Shown: positions 1 through 9,109, counted from the stretch's first letter. The stretch: DNA of 64,000 nt from Verrucomicrobiia bacterium (GCA_030427505.1 JAUICH010000002.1:62001-126000), one strand, 5' to 3'. Notes: generated by a model from the sequence alone, not told the origin. Numbers and translations: made by a program.

Positions 1-1650
1 CCCTGCCCGGCCTGCGAGGGCAAGCGGCTGAAGCCCGCCATCCTGGCTGTCACGCTGCCGCATGGGCCGGGTGAGGCGAAGTCCATCCAGGGCTTCACCG
101 CCCAGTCCATCGAAGCCGCGCTCGGCTGGCTGGACGGTATCACCCTCACAAGGTCGCAACAGACCTTTGCTCCCGAAGTCATCCGCGAGATCCGCAAACG
201 CCTCCAGTTCCTCAACGACGTGGGCCTCGGCTACCTGACCTTGGACCGGGAGAGCGGTACGCTGTCCGGCGGGGAATCCCAGCGCATCCGCCTCGCCACC
301 CAGCTCGGCGCGGGGCTGGCGGGCGTGCTTTACGTGTTGGACGAGCCCAGCATTGGCCTGCACCAGAGCGATAATGAAAAGCTCATCGGTACCCTGAAAG
401 ACCTGCGCGACCTGGGGAACACCGTCATTGTCGTGGAGCATGACGAAGACGCCATCCGCGCGGCGGACCACGTCCTGGATCTCGGCCCCGGCGCGGGCCG
501 GGCAGGGGGCGAAATGCTCGCACAGGGTACACCGGAGGAGATCGCGCGGGACCCGGCCTCCGTGACCGGGGCTTACCTCTCCGGGAAGAAAGCCATTCCC
601 ATCCCCGCGCGCCGCGTCCCGCCCAATGCCGCCGCCGGAAAAGACCTGCTGGACTCCGGCTGGCTGACCGTGAAAGGCGCCGCCGAGCACAACCTGAAAG
701 ACGTCACCGCCGCCTTCCCCCTCGGCTGCCTGGTCGCCGTCACCGGCGTGTCCGGCTCCGGCAAATCAACCCTGGTCGATGACATCTTGCGCCGCGCCGT
801 CTTCCGGAAACTCTACCAGTCCAAGGAACGTCCCGGCGCTCACGCCGCCATCGAAGGACTGGACGGCATCGACAAAGCCATCGTCATCGATCAATCGCCC
901 ATTGGCCGCAGCCCGCGCTCAAACCCTTCCACCTACATCGGCGTGTTCGGGCCCATTCGCGATCTGTTCGCCCAGCTTCCCGCCTCCCGCGCCCGGGGCT
1001 ACGAGCCCGGCCGCTTCAGTTTCAACGTGGCCGGCGGCCGCTGCGAAGCCTGCCAAGGCGACGGCGTCATCAAGATCGACATGCATTTCCTGAGCGATGT
1101 CTACGTCACCTGCGAAACCTGCGGCGGCCGCCGCTACAATCGCGAGACCCTGGACGTCACCTATCGCGGCAAGAACATCGCCGACATTCTGGACATGACC
1201 GTGGCGGAGGCCCTGACTTTCTTCCAGAAAATCCCCGCCATTTACCAGAAGCTTCGCGCCCTGCGCGACGTGGGCCTGGGCTACGTGCAGCTCGGCCAGT
1301 CCGCCACCACCCTCTCCGGCGGGGAAGCCCAGCGCATCAAGCTGGCCGCCGAACTCGGCAAATCCGCTACCGGCAAGACCCTCTACCTCTTGGACGAACC
1401 CACCACCGGCCTGCACTTTGAAGACATTGCCGTGCTCCTGGACGTCTTCTTCCGCCTCCGTGACCAGGGGAACACCCTCGTCGTCATCGAGCACAACCTG
1501 GACGTCATTAAATGCGCCGACTGGGTCCTCGACCTCGGCCCCGGCGGAGGCCAACACGGCGGCCAACTCATCGCCCAAGGCACCCCGGAACAGATCGCCG
1601 CCAACAAGAAAAGCGTGACCGGCCGGTATTTAAAAAGGCTGTTGGCCTGA
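1..1650 (+). CDS. uvrA: UvrABC excinuclease subunit A, C-terminal part (5' truncated by window edge)
   Basis: UvrA is the ATPase that scans DNA for lesions and loads UvrB in nucleotide excision repair. The frame is open from base 1, so the N-terminal third or more is missing. The first residues, [11 protein letters not shown], are half of a CXXC zinc module. They are followed by an ABC signature ([12 protein letters not shown]) with Walker B ([12 protein letters not shown]). A second complete ATPase half has a Walker A at [11 protein letters not shown], the second zinc module (CEACQGDG ... CETCGGRRY), the signature [12 protein letters not shown] and Walker [13 protein letters not shown]. This duplicated ABC plus zinc-finger order is diagnostic of UvrA. 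The gene ends in KRLLA and is followed by 233 bp of non-coding DNA before a tRNA gene. Identification is secure; only the length is incomplete. Confidence 0.98.
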   Translation, partial: PCPACEGKRLKPAILAVTLPHGPGEAKSIQGFTAQSIEAALGWLDGITLTRSQQTFAPEVIREIRKRLQFLNDVGLGYLTLDRESGTLSGGESQRIRLATQLGAGLAGVLYVLDEPSIGLHQSDNEKLIGTLKDLRDLGNTVIVVEHDEDAIRAADHVLDLGPGAGRAGGEMLAQGTPEEIARDPASVTGAYLSGKKAIPIPARRVPPNAAAGKDLLDSGWLTVKGAAEHNLKDVTAAFPLGCLVAVTGVSGSGKSTLVDDILRRAVFRKLYQSKERPGAHAAIEGLDGIDKAIVIDQSPIGRSPRSNPSTYIGVFGPIRDLFAQLPASRARGYEPGRFSFNVAGGRCEACQGDGVIKIDMHFLSDVYVTCETCGGRRYNRETLDVTYRGKNIADILDMTVAEALTFFQKIPAIYQKLRALRDVGLGYVQLGQSATTLSGGEAQRIKLAAELGKSATGKTLYLLDEPTTGLHFEDIAVLLDVFFRLRDQGNTLVVIEHNLDVIKCADWVLDLGPGGGQHGGQLIAQGTPEQIAANKKSVTGRYLKRLLA

Positions 1651-1691
1651 GTGGACCGAGCCGTCCGCCCGCCATTCCTCGACGGAACCCG

Positions 1692-1721
1692 TTGACAGCA
1701 GTCGAAGGAGGGGATTACTTT
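1692..1721 (+). promoter_or_regulatory. Possible sigma-70 promoter upstream of tRNA-Cys
   Basis: A perfect TTGACA lies at 1692-1697, followed after 18 bp by TACTTT (1716-1721), a weak match to TATAAT. It sits between uvrA and tRNA-Cys, about 160 bp before the tRNA, so it would give a long leader. No gene is seen in 1651-1883. Weak, based on hexamers only. Confidence 0.25.
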
Positions 1722-1883
1722 ACGCCCTTCCGCCCCGGCGCTCCTGGCTCGCCAGTGGCGGGTTTCTCATCTGGAGAACCCACTACTGAGCCTTCCAGAG
1801 TTTACCACCCCGGGGCCGAAACAAGCGGTTCGCGCAACCAAAACGGTCCGAAAGGATCCAACAAAGGTAACGCGTTCCCATCC

Positions 1884-1954
1884 GGCGAGGTAGCCAAGTG
1901 GTAAGGCCGCGGTCTGCAAAACCGCTATCGCGGGTTCGATTCCCGCCCTCGCCT
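1884..1954 (+). tRNA. tRNA-Cys (anticodon GCA)
   Basis: A 71-nt cloverleaf can be drawn by hand. The acceptor stem GGCGAGG (1884-1890) pairs fully with CCTCGCC (1947-1953). The anticodon stem GCGGT/ACCGC (1909-1913/1921-1925) closes a seven-base loop with GCA at 1916-1918. The T arm GCGGG/CCCGC (1930-1934/1942-1946) encloses TTCGATT. The discriminator base is T (1954); U73 is the known cysteine identity base. CCA is not encoded. The last 20 bases recur at 2099-2118. Confidence 0.97.
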
Positions 1955-1956
1955 CT

Positions 1957-1980
1957 TTACCCTGCCTTCAGGCAGGGTAA
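1957..1980 (+). terminator. Hairpin directly after tRNA-Cys
   Basis: A 10-bp perfect stem (1957-1966 with 1971-1980, arms including ACCCTGCC and GGCAGGGT) closes a TTCA tetraloop three bases after the tRNA. It is not followed by a T tract, so it is either a processing or pausing hairpin or a terminator that needs a factor. The structure is certain on paper; the function is inferred. Confidence 0.5.
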
Positions 1981-2098
1981 CCAGTAGGTGGAATTAAACC
2001 CAATCGATTTATCGCGACTGCCTCGGCGCGGAAGCGCACGCAAAATACCGAAGCGAAGCGAAGGCAAACCGCAGAGAAGGCAGCCCAGCTGCCATCAA

Positions 2099-2118
2099 TT
2101 CGATTCCCGCCCTCGCCT
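2099..2118 (+). repeat. 20-bp direct repeat of the tRNA-Cys 3' end (attachment-site-like)
   Basis: Bases 2099-2118 are identical to 1935-1954, which is the T loop through the discriminator base of tRNA-Cys. Duplicated tRNA 3' ends are the classic footprint of tyrosine-recombinase integration. Only 144 bp separate the copies and no integrase is present, so this may be a scar or a rearranged attachment site. Confidence 0.6.
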
Positions 2119-2172
2119 TTCTTCGGATTCGCTTTTGAGCGCATCGGTCCCAAACACGCAATCTGCTTTCGT

Positions 2173-3438
2173 ATGCATCGTCTCTTCGCTGTTTGTTTGT
2201 TCTCTTACTTGGTCTCTTCGCTCTGCCCGGCTCTTGCGGAAGGCGACTCCACTCCGCTGGAGAAACAAACGGATCAAGCCTGGGACGTCGTCTGGTCCCG
2301 CTTTTATCAGGAGGAAGTCCAGACCTTTGCCGATTACCTTAGCAGTTACGAACCGGGAAAAGAGCTCGCCCATTTGCCCACTGCGGAAGAGGTGAAGCGC
2401 CAATACCCCAATCCTTGCGGTTACAGCACGGGAATGGAAGACGGCGCGATTCTCGGGGGTGCCATGCTGAGCTTGATCGTCGACCGCTACACTGCGACCG
2501 GGGAAGAGGAGATGAAAGCTGCGGCCGAGAAGGTGTTCCGTGGACTCGAACGCTGCTGCACCGTTCACGGCGTCCGGGGTTTCGTGGCGAGAAACGTCTG
2601 CGCCGAAGACGGCAAAAGCACGTATATCAACTCTTCCCGCGATCAGGTTACGCATTGTGTCCACGGTCTCTGGCGCTACTACCACAGCCCTCTTCCCGAC
2701 GAAGGCACCAAAACATCGATCGCTTCCCTGCTCGCCGCGATCGCCGACCGCATGATCGAATACGTGGTCCCCGAAAATGACTACGACTTCTGCCGGGCCG
2801 ACGGGAGCCGCGATCCGCTCGGCATCAGCCGCATGTGGAACGTCCAGGCCCACGAAGCGGCCCGCCTCCCCATGATCTACGCCGCTGCCTGGGACACGAC
2901 CGGCGAGGAAATCTATCGCACCAAATATCGCGAACTCATTGCTGAAGCCGTCGATCAATCCCGAACGCCCAAGGAAAATAAGCCTGCCTATGCTTTGCTG
3001 CAGATGCAGTGTTCCCTTGAGGTTCTTCACGCACTGGAAACGGACACCATGCTGAAGACTGAAATCCACAAAATTATGCTGTATCTCGCTGACCTCGGAA
3101 TTCAGCGTGCCGAGCACACCGCAATACGGTTGTCCGAGATGGACCGCGAGACACTTGCCATGACCGGTCCGGATTGGCGCAAGGTAACCGAGTGGAAAGA
3201 CCAGTCCGGCTACCAGAATCCCCAGTGGGGACCGTATCGGAACGTCTGGCACAGGATCCGTGAAGCGGGCGAAGCCAATCTAATTCCCCTGATGGTCGCC
3301 GAGCCCGATGTCTCTCCTAGGCAGGCCGAACTCCTGCGTGATCTGATCGTGGGCTCCGACTACTTGCACAATTCCAGTTGTGGAATCGTTTACCACCTCG
3401 CAGCCTATTGGAGAGCGCAGGCACTCGGTGTGAAGTGA
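2173..3438 (+). CDS. Secreted protein of unknown function, helical-toroid-like
   Basis: A 421-residue protein begins with a Sec signal peptide (hydrophobic stretch to about residue 20, likely cleavage after ALA). The rest is mostly alpha-helical, with repeated helix pairs and aromatic/acidic patches such as CVHGLWRYYHSP and RMWNVQAHEAARLPMIYA. This is reminiscent of alpha/alpha-toroid glycosidases or lyases, but I do not recognise a named family or assign catalytic residues. It starts at ATG 2173, 54 bp after the duplicated tRNA end, and is followed by an acetylesterase and another esterase on the same strand. The context suggests a role in handling external glycans. Function is not known. 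Confidence 0.75.
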   Translation: MHRLFAVCLFSYLVSSLCPALAEGDSTPLEKQTDQAWDVVWSRFYQEEVQTFADYLSSYEPGKELAHLPTAEEVKRQYPNPCGYSTGMEDGAILGGAMLSLIVDRYTATGEEEMKAAAEKVFRGLERCCTVHGVRGFVARNVCAEDGKSTYINSSRDQVTHCVHGLWRYYHSPLPDEGTKTSIASLLAAIADRMIEYVVPENDYDFCRADGSRDPLGISRMWNVQAHEAARLPMIYAAAWDTTGEEIYRTKYRELIAEAVDQSRTPKENKPAYALLQMQCSLEVLHALETDTMLKTEIHKIMLYLADLGIQRAEHTAIRLSEMDRETLAMTGPDWRKVTEWKDQSGYQNPQWGPYRNVWHRIREAGEANLIPLMVAEPDVSPRQAELLRDLIVGSDYLHNSSCGIVYHLAAYWRAQALGVK

Positions 3439-3606
3439 TGAACTTTCGCAAGCCCCCTCATACTCAGTCCGTCGATCCACTTCGGCAAATCAGGCCGAAT
3501 TACCGGTTCCTTAAGAACTGTAAGGTAGCGGAGTAAACATCCCGCGATCCCGCCGGGAAAAGGTTTTGAGCCGTTTGGGGGTTTGGTGTCAGGATGGAGG
3601 GCTCTT

Positions 3607-5364
3607 ATGAAAACCTTCCTTTCTATTCTGGCGTTCGTGGTTATGGCGCCGCTCGCGGGGCGGGCGGAGTTGGCGTTGCCTCACTTTTTCTCGGACCACA
3701 TGGTGCTCCAGCGGGAGCGCAATGCGGCTGTCTGGGGGACGGCGGATCCGGGCGCGGAGGTTAAGGTGTCTTTCCAGGGCAAATCCGCCACCGCCAAGGC
3801 GGGTGAGGACGGGAAGTGGAGAGTCGAAATTCCGACCGGCGAAGCGAACGCCACGGGCGCGGAGCTGACCGTTTCCTCCGGAGAGCAGAAGATCGCCATT
3901 CAGGACGTGCTGGTCGGCGAAGTGTGGTTCGCGTCCGGCCAGTCGAACATGTATTTCACCATGGACCGGGTCCCGGCCTATGAGGACCTGATCGCGAAGT
4001 CCGACTATCCGGGGCTTCGCATGTTCAACGCCCCGCTCGTCACCGCCGTGGAGCCTCAGGACGATATCGAAGGCGACTGGACCGCCGCGACGCCGGAGAC
4101 CGTGCCGGGCTATTCCGCCGTCGCCTTCTTCTTTGCCCGGAAGCTTTACCTGGATCTGGACATCCCCGTCGGCGTCATCAAGTCCGCCTGGGGCGGGAAA
4201 CCGGTCGAAACCTTCACCAGCCGGAAAGCGCTGAACACGCTCCCTGGCGCGAAGGAAATGGTCGAGGCCACCATCGAAGCCGATAAGGCGTACGATGACG
4301 CGAAGGCGCAGGAGTTCTACGAAAAGCGGCTCGCCCAGTGGGCCGCCGGGCTGGAGGAATGGCGCAAGAAACCGGAAGCCGAGCGCGGCCGCTACGCCAA
4401 GAAACCCCAGCCGCCGAAACGGCCGCTGGATACCGAGGGCAAGCCCGGCGTGCTCTTCAACTCCATGATCAACCCCTTCACCGGGTACACCATGCGCGGT
4501 GCTATCTGGTACCAGGGGGAGGGCAACGCCAAACCCGGCGCGGTGCCCTATGACCAGACCCTGCCCCTCATGATCAATGACTGGCGTCAGCGCTGGGACG
4601 ACGACTTTTCCTTCTATTTCGTCCAGCTCGCAAACTTCCGCGACCCCACCACGGAGCCCGGTGACAACGATCCATGGGAGTTGCTGCAAGACCGCATGCG
4701 TCACGTGTTGGAAACCACGCCGAAGACCGGCATGGCCATCATCAACGACATCGGCGAAGCCAAGGACATCCACCCCAAGAACAAGCAGGACGTCGGCGAG
4801 CGCCTCGCGCTCTGGGCCCTGGCGAAGGACTACGGCCAGGAGGATCTGGTTTATTCCGGTCCCTTGTTCAAATCCTCGAAGAAAGCGGATGGCGCGATTC
4901 GCGTGACCTTCGACCACGTGGGCGAAGGCCTGAAAGTCCGTGACGGCGGGGACCTGAAGCGCTTCGAGATCGCCGGCGAGGACAAAGTCTGGCACTGGGC
5001 CGATGCGCAGATCGAGGGCAAAGACTCCGTCGTCGTCAGCAGCGCGGAAGTGGCCGATCCCGTGGCGGTCCGCTACGCCTGGGCCGCCAACCCGGAGGGT
5101 GCGAACCTCGTTAACAGCGCTGGACTTCCCGCCTCTGTCTTCCGCACGGACGATTGGGACGACGTTATCGTCAAAGTGGACAACACCGTCCAAGAGCTGG
5201 CCGAAGAACGGCGCGTCATGGCCGTGGAAATCAAGGCCCTCAAAGCGGAACGCGATGCCCTGGAAAAGACCGATCCCAAGTATCAAGAGCTGACCGCCAA
5301 AATGCAGGAGATGCTGAAGGTCTATCGCGAGATGACCGAAAAGCAGAAAGCCGCGGCGCAGTGA
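3607..5364 (+). CDS. Sialate O-acetylesterase-like SGNH hydrolase with C-terminal coiled coil
   Basis: Likely removes O-acetyl groups from sialic acid or other glycans outside the cytoplasm. I chose ATG 3607 because GGATGGAGG lies just upstream at 3592-3600 and it gives a clean signal peptide (MKTFLSILAFVVMAPLAGRA); a TTG at 3583 would add eight poor residues. The SGNH blocks are present: GQSN with the nucleophile serine, YQGEGN in the middle, and a DIH motif (AKDIHPKNK) supplying Asp and His. The last ~65 residues form a charged, heptad-like helix (VQELAEERRVMAVEIKALKA onward) not expected in the family. It sits 78 bp before another esterase in the same direction. Substrate is inferred. Confidence 0.9.
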   Translation: MKTFLSILAFVVMAPLAGRAELALPHFFSDHMVLQRERNAAVWGTADPGAEVKVSFQGKSATAKAGEDGKWRVEIPTGEANATGAELTVSSGEQKIAIQDVLVGEVWFASGQSNMYFTMDRVPAYEDLIAKSDYPGLRMFNAPLVTAVEPQDDIEGDWTAATPETVPGYSAVAFFFARKLYLDLDIPVGVIKSAWGGKPVETFTSRKALNTLPGAKEMVEATIEADKAYDDAKAQEFYEKRLAQWAAGLEEWRKKPEAERGRYAKKPQPPKRPLDTEGKPGVLFNSMINPFTGYTMRGAIWYQGEGNAKPGAVPYDQTLPLMINDWRQRWDDDFSFYFVQLANFRDPTTEPGDNDPWELLQDRMRHVLETTPKTGMAIINDIGEAKDIHPKNKQDVGERLALWALAKDYGQEDLVYSGPLFKSSKKADGAIRVTFDHVGEGLKVRDGGDLKRFEIAGEDKVWHWADAQIEGKDSVVVSSAEVADPVAVRYAWAANPEGANLVNSAGLPASVFRTDDWDDVIVKVDNTVQELAEERRVMAVEIKALKAERDALEKTDPKYQELTAKMQEMLKVYREMTEKQKAAAQ

Positions 5365-5442
5365 CCGGTTCTCGCGGGAAGATCCAGTCAGAGCTGGCGA
5401 AGAGTAGGATCAAACACGATTTGGAGGCTTCCTGATCTGAAG

Positions 5443-6345
5443 ATGAGGAATACGCCAACAATCTATTCAACCCTGCGGGTCTCGCTATGGGTGGCCGCTC
5501 TGTGTGCTGGGTGTGGAGGATTCGGGGCGTTCGCGCGGGAGAACACGCCAGAGTCGTCCGGCGCGACGAGGGCCAAGGTTGTTCGAGACCTGTCCTACAA
5601 ACCGGACGCCGCCACGGATTACGAGAAGGAACGTTGCAAGTTAGACGTGTATCTCGCCTCGGGCGACGCGCCCAGCGAGGGACACCCGGCGCTGGTGTGG
5701 TTCCATGGGGGCGGCATCAAGAACGGGGAAAAAGACACCGAAATTGCCCAACTCGTGGCCACCGCTTTGGCGGGTGATGGCATGGTGGTGATGTCCGCGA
5801 ACTATCGCCTGTCTCCAAAGGTGAAGTTTCCCGCCTACCTGGATGACGCGGCAGCCAGCGTGGCCTGGGCCTTGGAACACGCGGCAGACTACGGAGGCGA
5901 CCCGGAACGCGTCTATGTAAGTGGCCACTCCGCCGGAGGGTATTTGACCGCCATGGTGGGTCTGGATCCGCGATACCTTTCGGCATACGGTCAATCATTG
6001 GACAAACTGGCCGGTATAGTTCCCGTGTCGGGTCAGATGATCACCCACTCTACCGTCCGGGAAGAGAGGGGGATTAGCCGGGTCACGCCCCTCATCGACG
6101 AGGCTGCCCCTTGCTTCTACGCTCGCAACGATACGCCGCCAGTGTTGCTCTTGGCCGGAGGTGACGACATGCCGGCGCGAGTGGAAGAGAACGCACTTTG
6201 CGCCGCTTTCATGAAAGCCGCGAAAAACGAGCGTGTCACGCTCCTGGTCGTGCCGGGTCGCAATCACCGTGAAATTGCCGCCCAAATTGGAACACCGGGT
6301 GACCCCGCCCGGGAGGCAATTTTGAAGTTCGTGGGGCTAAAGTAG
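5443..6345 (+). CDS. Exported alpha/beta-hydrolase esterase
   Basis: A 300-residue esterase/lipase of the hormone-sensitive-lipase-like type. It has a signal sequence over about residues 1-33 (cleavage probably after GAFA). The oxyanion-hole motif is HGGG, and the nucleophile elbow is GHSAGG. An acidic residue (GGDDMP) and a histidine (GRNHRE) near the C-terminus complete the triad. Such enzymes are often feruloyl or acetyl-xylan esterases acting on plant or algal polysaccharides. A CAGC near residue 25 is a poor lipobox (Cys at -3), so lipoprotein status is doubtful. It probably forms one transcription unit with the preceding acetylesterase. An antisense small ORF overlaps its 3' end. Confidence 0.92.
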   Translation: MRNTPTIYSTLRVSLWVAALCAGCGGFGAFARENTPESSGATRAKVVRDLSYKPDAATDYEKERCKLDVYLASGDAPSEGHPALVWFHGGGIKNGEKDTEIAQLVATALAGDGMVVMSANYRLSPKVKFPAYLDDAAASVAWALEHAADYGGDPERVYVSGHSAGGYLTAMVGLDPRYLSAYGQSLDKLAGIVPVSGQMITHSTVREERGISRVTPLIDEAAPCFYARNDTPPVLLLAGGDDMPARVEENALCAAFMKAAKNERVTLLVVPGRNHREIAAQIGTPGDPAREAILKFVGLK

Positions 6346-6578
6346 CAGAGGCTGTCGCGAGCTTGTTTGAGGTAGATCGGAGCGTGGTTCTTCTGTTTCA
6401 GAATAGGAACGATAGTCAAAGAGATTTCAGAGTCTCCATTTTTTCTTGACGTTTCTTTAGGATTCTTAAATAGTAATGTTGCTAAAATAAGTGTCAGCCA
6501 AATTGCGCTGAGCACCAATAGGAGCCTTAGATCTGCTCCCGTGTACTCTGAATTCCGCGCTCGGGAGATCAGGTTCAT
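6264..6578 (-). CDS. Possible small single-pass membrane protein
   Basis: A 104-residue ORF antisense to the last 82 bp of the esterase and extending into an AT-rich gap. Residues ~17-37 form a good transmembrane helix (LRLLLVLSAIWLTLILATLL), followed by a basic stretch. No ribosome-binding site lies at normal distance from the ATG; a GGAGGG occurs about 30 bases upstream. It is in a region with low GC like its neighbour at 6811. It may be chance. Reported at low confidence because the helix is clear. Confidence 0.25.
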   Translation of the reverse strand: MNLISRARNSEYTGADLRLLLVLSAIWLTLILATLLFKNPKETSRKNGDSEISLTIVPILKQKNHAPIYLKQARDSLCYFSPTNFKIASRAGSPGVPIWAAISR

Positions 6579-6633
6579 GGCGTTTTAGTGCGCCATCATC
6601 TCAGCGGTTTTAGCCTCCCTCCGCAAGCTTATT

Positions 6634-6645
6634 CGTAAATTTACG
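6634..6645. promoter_or_regulatory. 12-bp palindrome in an AT-rich gap, possible operator
   Basis: CGTAAATTTACG is a perfect palindrome, followed at once by a partial second copy (CGAATTTAC, 6646-6654). It lies about 165 bp upstream of the winged-helix-like gene at 6811. The surrounding gap 6346-6810 is AT-rich with runs of A and T and otherwise holds only the doubtful antisense ORF. Autoregulation by the downstream protein is a guess. Confidence 0.3.
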
Positions 6646-6810
6646 CGAATTTACTGAGAAATTCCCATAATTGGCACAATTTTAACATTTTTTAGAACTA
6701 TTCCAAGTTCCTTTAGGGGAAAATAAAAACTGACTGAGTGGGGGGTCTAAATTTTATTTTTTGGTGGCGTAGCTCAAAAAAATTCACTAAACTTCTCGCG
6801 CTTTTGAGCT

Positions 6811-7359
6811 ATGGAAGATGCATTTGACAAAACTTTGGAGCGAGTGGTCACGCTAGAAGTCGTCGATCTAAAAAGAATGCGTGATTGTATTGACGCTTTG
6901 ATCTTATCCAAAGAACATGAGGTGCGAACAAACAACCTGTTGTCGATCGAGTACGATCAATCACAAGTGGACGCGCACACAACGACGTATTTAGGGAAGG
7001 CCCGAAAACATTTAGCACAATCCGATCTAAAAGCATCAAACCCAGATCGAATCTTGATTGCTGCCTATCTTTTGACCTTCGAGCGCGGATTGGATCTGTT
7101 CAATAGCCGCCGTGCGAACGATCTTCTAGAAGAGTTTCACCAGGACCGAATTGTAAATGTGACCTCGGCCTTTGCTCCTTTGGAAGAAAAGCATATTGTC
7201 AAAGTTCAGAGCCCAGAAACTGGGAATAAACAATATTCTCTTACTTCTCATGGGAAGTCAGCAGCAGAACTGCTGATCGACTTTCTTGAAAAAGAAAGCG
7301 AACTTGAGGGGCTAAACAAAATTTCCCCGTTAAGCGCTCTTCAAGCGACGGCAGGGTAA
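6811..7359 (+). CDS. Hypothetical protein with winged-helix-like C-terminus, AT-rich
   Basis: A 182-residue soluble protein that I do not recognise. The first ~95 residues are helical and charged. Residues ~95-165 look like a winged helix-turn-helix: helices around RANDLLEEF and VTSAFAPLEEKHIV, then a beta wing KVQSPETGNKQYSLTSHGKS and a closing helix. This is the layout of MarR/PadR-like DNA binders. Base composition and codon use are visibly more AT-rich than every neighbour, suggesting recent transfer. Its stop codon overlaps the 3' end of the convergent FAD oxidoreductase by 19 bp. Could be a regulator or part of a lost mobile element. Confidence 0.65.
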   Translation: MEDAFDKTLERVVTLEVVDLKRMRDCIDALILSKEHEVRTNNLLSIEYDQSQVDAHTTTYLGKARKHLAQSDLKASNPDRILIAAYLLTFERGLDLFNSRRANDLLEEFHQDRIVNVTSAFAPLEEKHIVKVQSPETGNKQYSLTSHGKSAAELLIDFLEKESELEGLNKISPLSALQATAG

Positions 7360-8870
7360 GCCCTCCTCAAAGTTCCCAAGCCTTTGGCCACGTCCCCGAA
7401 CGGAACACTGTGAGGCAGCGTGCCATTGGTGGCCGCGAGGGCAGAAGTAACGCCAGCGGCTTCGCCCATGGCGACAGCATTGCCCGTGACGCGGTAGCTG
7501 CTGTGGGCAATGAAATCGCCGCTGATACAGCGTCCCGCCACCATCAGGCCATCCACGTCGCGGGCCAGCAGGGCGCGGAGCGGAATGTCGTAGTGCTGGG
7601 GTTTGAACGGCTTGGACTCGATCTCTTTGGTGGCTTTGGGGTCCGTGGAGTGGACATCGATGCCGAAGGTCACCCGGCAGATGCCGTCATCGAACTTCGT
7701 CCCTTCGCGAAGGTCATCCGAGCTTAGGTAGTATCGGCCCTGAACACGGCGGGCCTCCCGGGTACCGATGTGTTCGGCGGTGCAAACCAACTCCACGTCC
7801 GCCCAGGGACCGCCGAGCTTTTGCAGGGAAGTGACCAGCTTGTGCACCTCCTGCCGGGCTTCCAGGGTGGCGCGGGACACGTCGTCCGCGTTGATGGCCG
7901 AGTTGTTGTACTGGTGGTTGGCCATCATCGCGTAAAGGCCGTCGTGAATTTCGAAAATGGTGGGTCCACCGTAGGAAGGCTCCACCCCGGCACGGCGGAA
8001 TTCGGCCAGGAGATTGGCCTTCGGATGCCCCTCCACCTTGATCCGTGACAAGTGATTCACAAACGGCGCGATGCCCTCCGTGGTCACTCCGGTAAACAGA
8101 GCCATTAGGCTGAACGGCTGAGTGATGCCGTCTTGGGGGCGGCCGAACTCAAACTCACAGCCTGCTTGGGCGGAAAGATCGCCGTCTCCGGTACAATCGA
8201 TGAAGGATTTCGCCGTCCAGACCTCGCGTCCGGACTTGGATTCCGTCAGCACGGCTGCCAACCGGTTGGTATGGTCGCGCGCCGCTCCCACAACGCGGGT
8301 GTGCAGGCGGACGTTGATTCCGGCATCCATCAGCAGCTTCTCCAGCAGGAGCTTCATGTCGTCGGGGTGATACACGTAGTTCCCCCGCGTTACCATGCGA
8401 CCGCCCTTTGCTTTTTCGAGGCCCCGGAAGATCTCCGCCATGATGCCCGGCTTGTTTCCGCCGTCGATGATCCAGGAGAGCATCCCGGCGGTCCACACTC
8501 CGCCCACGCAGCCGTTCACCTCCAGCAGCGCGGTCTTCGCGCCCGTGCGGGCGGCGGCCAGCGCGGCGCTGAACCCGGCGGGACCGCTGCCGCAGACAAT
8601 TACGTCGTAGTCCGCCTTCACCGGGATGGCCCGGCCGTCTTCCTGGAAGGTTTTCCCGTCGGCAGAAAGCTTCCCGGTAGGCCAGTGGTGATTCAGCCCG
8701 GTATCGATGGCCATCTCCCCCCGGTCCCGGGTCGGCATCGGTTTGGGCCGGTTGTCCGGATTGACCCGTTCCTGGGCGTTAGACAGCGAAGCGCCTCCTA
8801 GAAGGCCACCGGCTCCGGCGGCAAGGGTCTTGGCGAACTGACGGCGGTTGAGCGGTGAATTTTCGGGCAT
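7341..8870 (-). CDS. Tat-exported FAD-dependent oxidoreductase
   Basis: A 509-residue flavoprotein of the FAD_oxidored type. The N-terminus has a twin-arginine signal (NRRQFAKTLAAGAGGLLGGA), so it is folded with cofactor before export. The Rossmann FAD site is DVIVCGSGPAGFSAALAAA, followed by a glycine/cysteine-rich GCVGGVWTAGM segment. A second nucleotide contact (DGLMVAGRCIS) and the C-terminal helix are also as expected for the family. Members are common in Verrucomicrobiota and Planctomycetes next to sulfatases and glycoside hydrolases. The substrate is unknown; oxidation of a sugar or polyol is plausible. It converges on the AT-rich winged-helix-like gene. Confidence 0.88.
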   Translation of the reverse strand: MPENSPLNRRQFAKTLAAGAGGLLGGASLSNAQERVNPDNRPKPMPTRDRGEMAIDTGLNHHWPTGKLSADGKTFQEDGRAIPVKADYDVIVCGSGPAGFSAALAAARTGAKTALLEVNGCVGGVWTAGMLSWIIDGGNKPGIMAEIFRGLEKAKGGRMVTRGNYVYHPDDMKLLLEKLLMDAGINVRLHTRVVGAARDHTNRLAAVLTESKSGREVWTAKSFIDCTGDGDLSAQAGCEFEFGRPQDGITQPFSLMALFTGVTTEGIAPFVNHLSRIKVEGHPKANLLAEFRRAGVEPSYGGPTIFEIHDGLYAMMANHQYNNSAINADDVSRATLEARQEVHKLVTSLQKLGGPWADVELVCTAEHIGTREARRVQGRYYLSSDDLREGTKFDDGICRVTFGIDVHSTDPKATKEIESKPFKPQHYDIPLRALLARDVDGLMVAGRCISGDFIAHSSYRVTGNAVAMGEAAGVTSALAATNGTLPHSVPFGDVAKGLGTLRRAYPAVA

Positions 8871-9109
8871 ATTTCGCGAGGGTTGTGAACGAGAGCGCCG
8901 GGTAGAATCACCCCACGCGGGCGGGTCGGCAAGCAGTTCTCGCCTGGGCCGCCGCAGGGCTTTCTTTTTGTTTCCTCCGATTCCAATCCAGACTTTGCTT
9001 CAGAGCAAAGTAAGAGGTTGAGCCAAGAACGGGATTGTCAAAACAGACGAGATTTACCGTCTGGCTGAATGAGCCCATGCTCTTCTCAAGAGCCCTGACA
9101 AGGGCGACG

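Noticed and set aside
919-1578. Long open frame on the minus strand within uvrA
   Set aside because: Lies antisense to a coding sequence with clear UvrA motifs; GC-rich third positions keep the opposite frame open.
2095-3252. 385-codon minus-strand frame opposite the secreted protein
   Set aside because: The plus frame has a signal peptide and consistent amino-acid usage; the minus frame is a codon shadow.
3589-5286. 565-codon minus-strand frame opposite the acetylesterase
   Set aside because: SGNH motifs and a ribosome-binding site support the plus strand; the minus product is a His/Val/Gly-rich shadow.
6671-6686. Sigma-54-like TGGCAC element before the winged-helix-like gene
   Set aside because: The -12 half lacks the GC dinucleotide (TAACA instead of TTGCA), so it fails the basic rule for sigma-54 promoters.
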